From positions 1-21,037 of IMG/VR virus record IMGVR_UViG_3300023116_000440: 21,037 bases of DNA, one strand, 5' to 3'. Of this stretch, positions 20,936 to 21,037 are shown piece after piece. The stretch is from a virus. The first letter of the stretch is position 1; every line of letters begins with the position of its first letter. Under the pieces are notes generated by a model. That model saw nothing but the letters and a program-made list of their open reading frames with translations. It was not told where the DNA came from and made no database searches. A program made the translations under genes and the position numbers.

Positions 20936-21018
20936 GGAGGATTGGCAGAGCGGTTAATGCAGCGGTTTGCTAAACCGTGAGGGTAACACCTCCGTTGGTT
21001 CGAATCCAACATCCTCCG
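20936..21018 (+). tRNA. tRNA-Ser (GCU)
   Basis: 83 bases. The acceptor stem GGAGGAT/ATCCTCC is perfect, with G73. The anticodon stem is GCGGT/ACCGT around TTGCTAA, so the anticodon is GCU (reads AGC/AGU). A long variable arm (GAGGGTAACACCTC) confirms the serine class, and the T-arm GTTGG/CCAAC encloses TTCGAAT. CCA is not encoded. It starts 20 bases after the preceding tRNA. Confidence 0.93.
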
Positions 21019-21022
21019 CTTC

Positions 21023-21037
21023 GGGTTTGTAACTCAA
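21023..21037 (+). tRNA. Possible 5' end of a third tRNA, cut by the window edge
   Basis: GGGTTTG (acceptor), TA (positions 8-9), ACTC (D-stem) and AA (14-15) fit the start of a tRNA, spaced four bases after tRNA-Ser. The rest lies outside the window, so the identity is unknown. Confidence 0.4.

Noticed and set aside
1-21037. CRISPR arrays, insertion sequences and integrase attachment sites
   Set aside because: No regularly spaced repeats, no transposase or integrase motif and no terminal inverted repeats were seen on reading both strands.

Overview
The window is part of the genome of a T4-like cyanophage, most likely a marine Synechococcus or Prochlorococcus myovirus. The evidence is a set of T4 core proteins in their cyanophage forms (gp32, gp53, gp48, gp4, gp54, gp26, gp51-like, gp27, gp5). 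T4-type late promoter octamers (NATAAATA) lie just before virion genes. Small cyanophage accessory genes (glutaredoxin, 2OG-Fe(II) oxygenase) and a run of tRNA genes follow. Identification is by protein motif recognition only; no database search was run.

Layout. 1-71: 3' end of an unidentified gene. 68-183: a consensus-like sigma70 promoter and a structured leader for gp32 (184-1083), closed by a terminator at 1120-1159. 1158-3871, minus strand: gp4, an unidentified conserved protein, gp48 and gp53, tightly overlapped. 3869-3903: a short gap carrying late promoter boxes for both directions. 3904-17628, plus strand: a long baseplate-hub and tail cluster of gp54, gp26, gp51-like, two large proteins with cell-wall hydrolase domains (lysozyme-like and M23 peptidase), gp27, a very large gp5 without a visible lysozyme domain, and a separate needle-like protein. 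17629-19661: an A/T-rich palindromic element and sigma70 promoter, then a compact run of small genes (two unknowns, glutaredoxin, membrane protein, small unknown, 2OG-Fe(II) oxygenase, unknown). 19675-20390: a second sigma70 promoter drives three overlapping acidic small genes, the middle one Phd/YefM antitoxin-like. 20402-21037: late promoter, HNH endonuclease, and tRNA genes (CAU, Ser-GCU, and the start of a probable third).

How the parts work together. The middle of the window encodes the injection end of the tail. gp53 is a wedge protein; gp48 and gp54 cap the baseplate and start the tube; gp26 and gp51-like assemble the hub; gp27 and gp5 form the central hub; and the needle protein tips it. 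The lysozyme activity that T4 carries inside gp5 seems here to have moved into large, probably tail-internal proteins that carry both a glycan-cutting and a peptide-cutting domain.

The most interesting regions are the gp32 leader (candidate pseudoknot plus three in-phase repeats leading to the start codon, resembling T4 gene 32 autoregulation), the redistributed hub hydrolases, a noncoding element present twice, and the small acidic operon with an orphan antitoxin-like gene. No gap over 300 bases lacks a gene.
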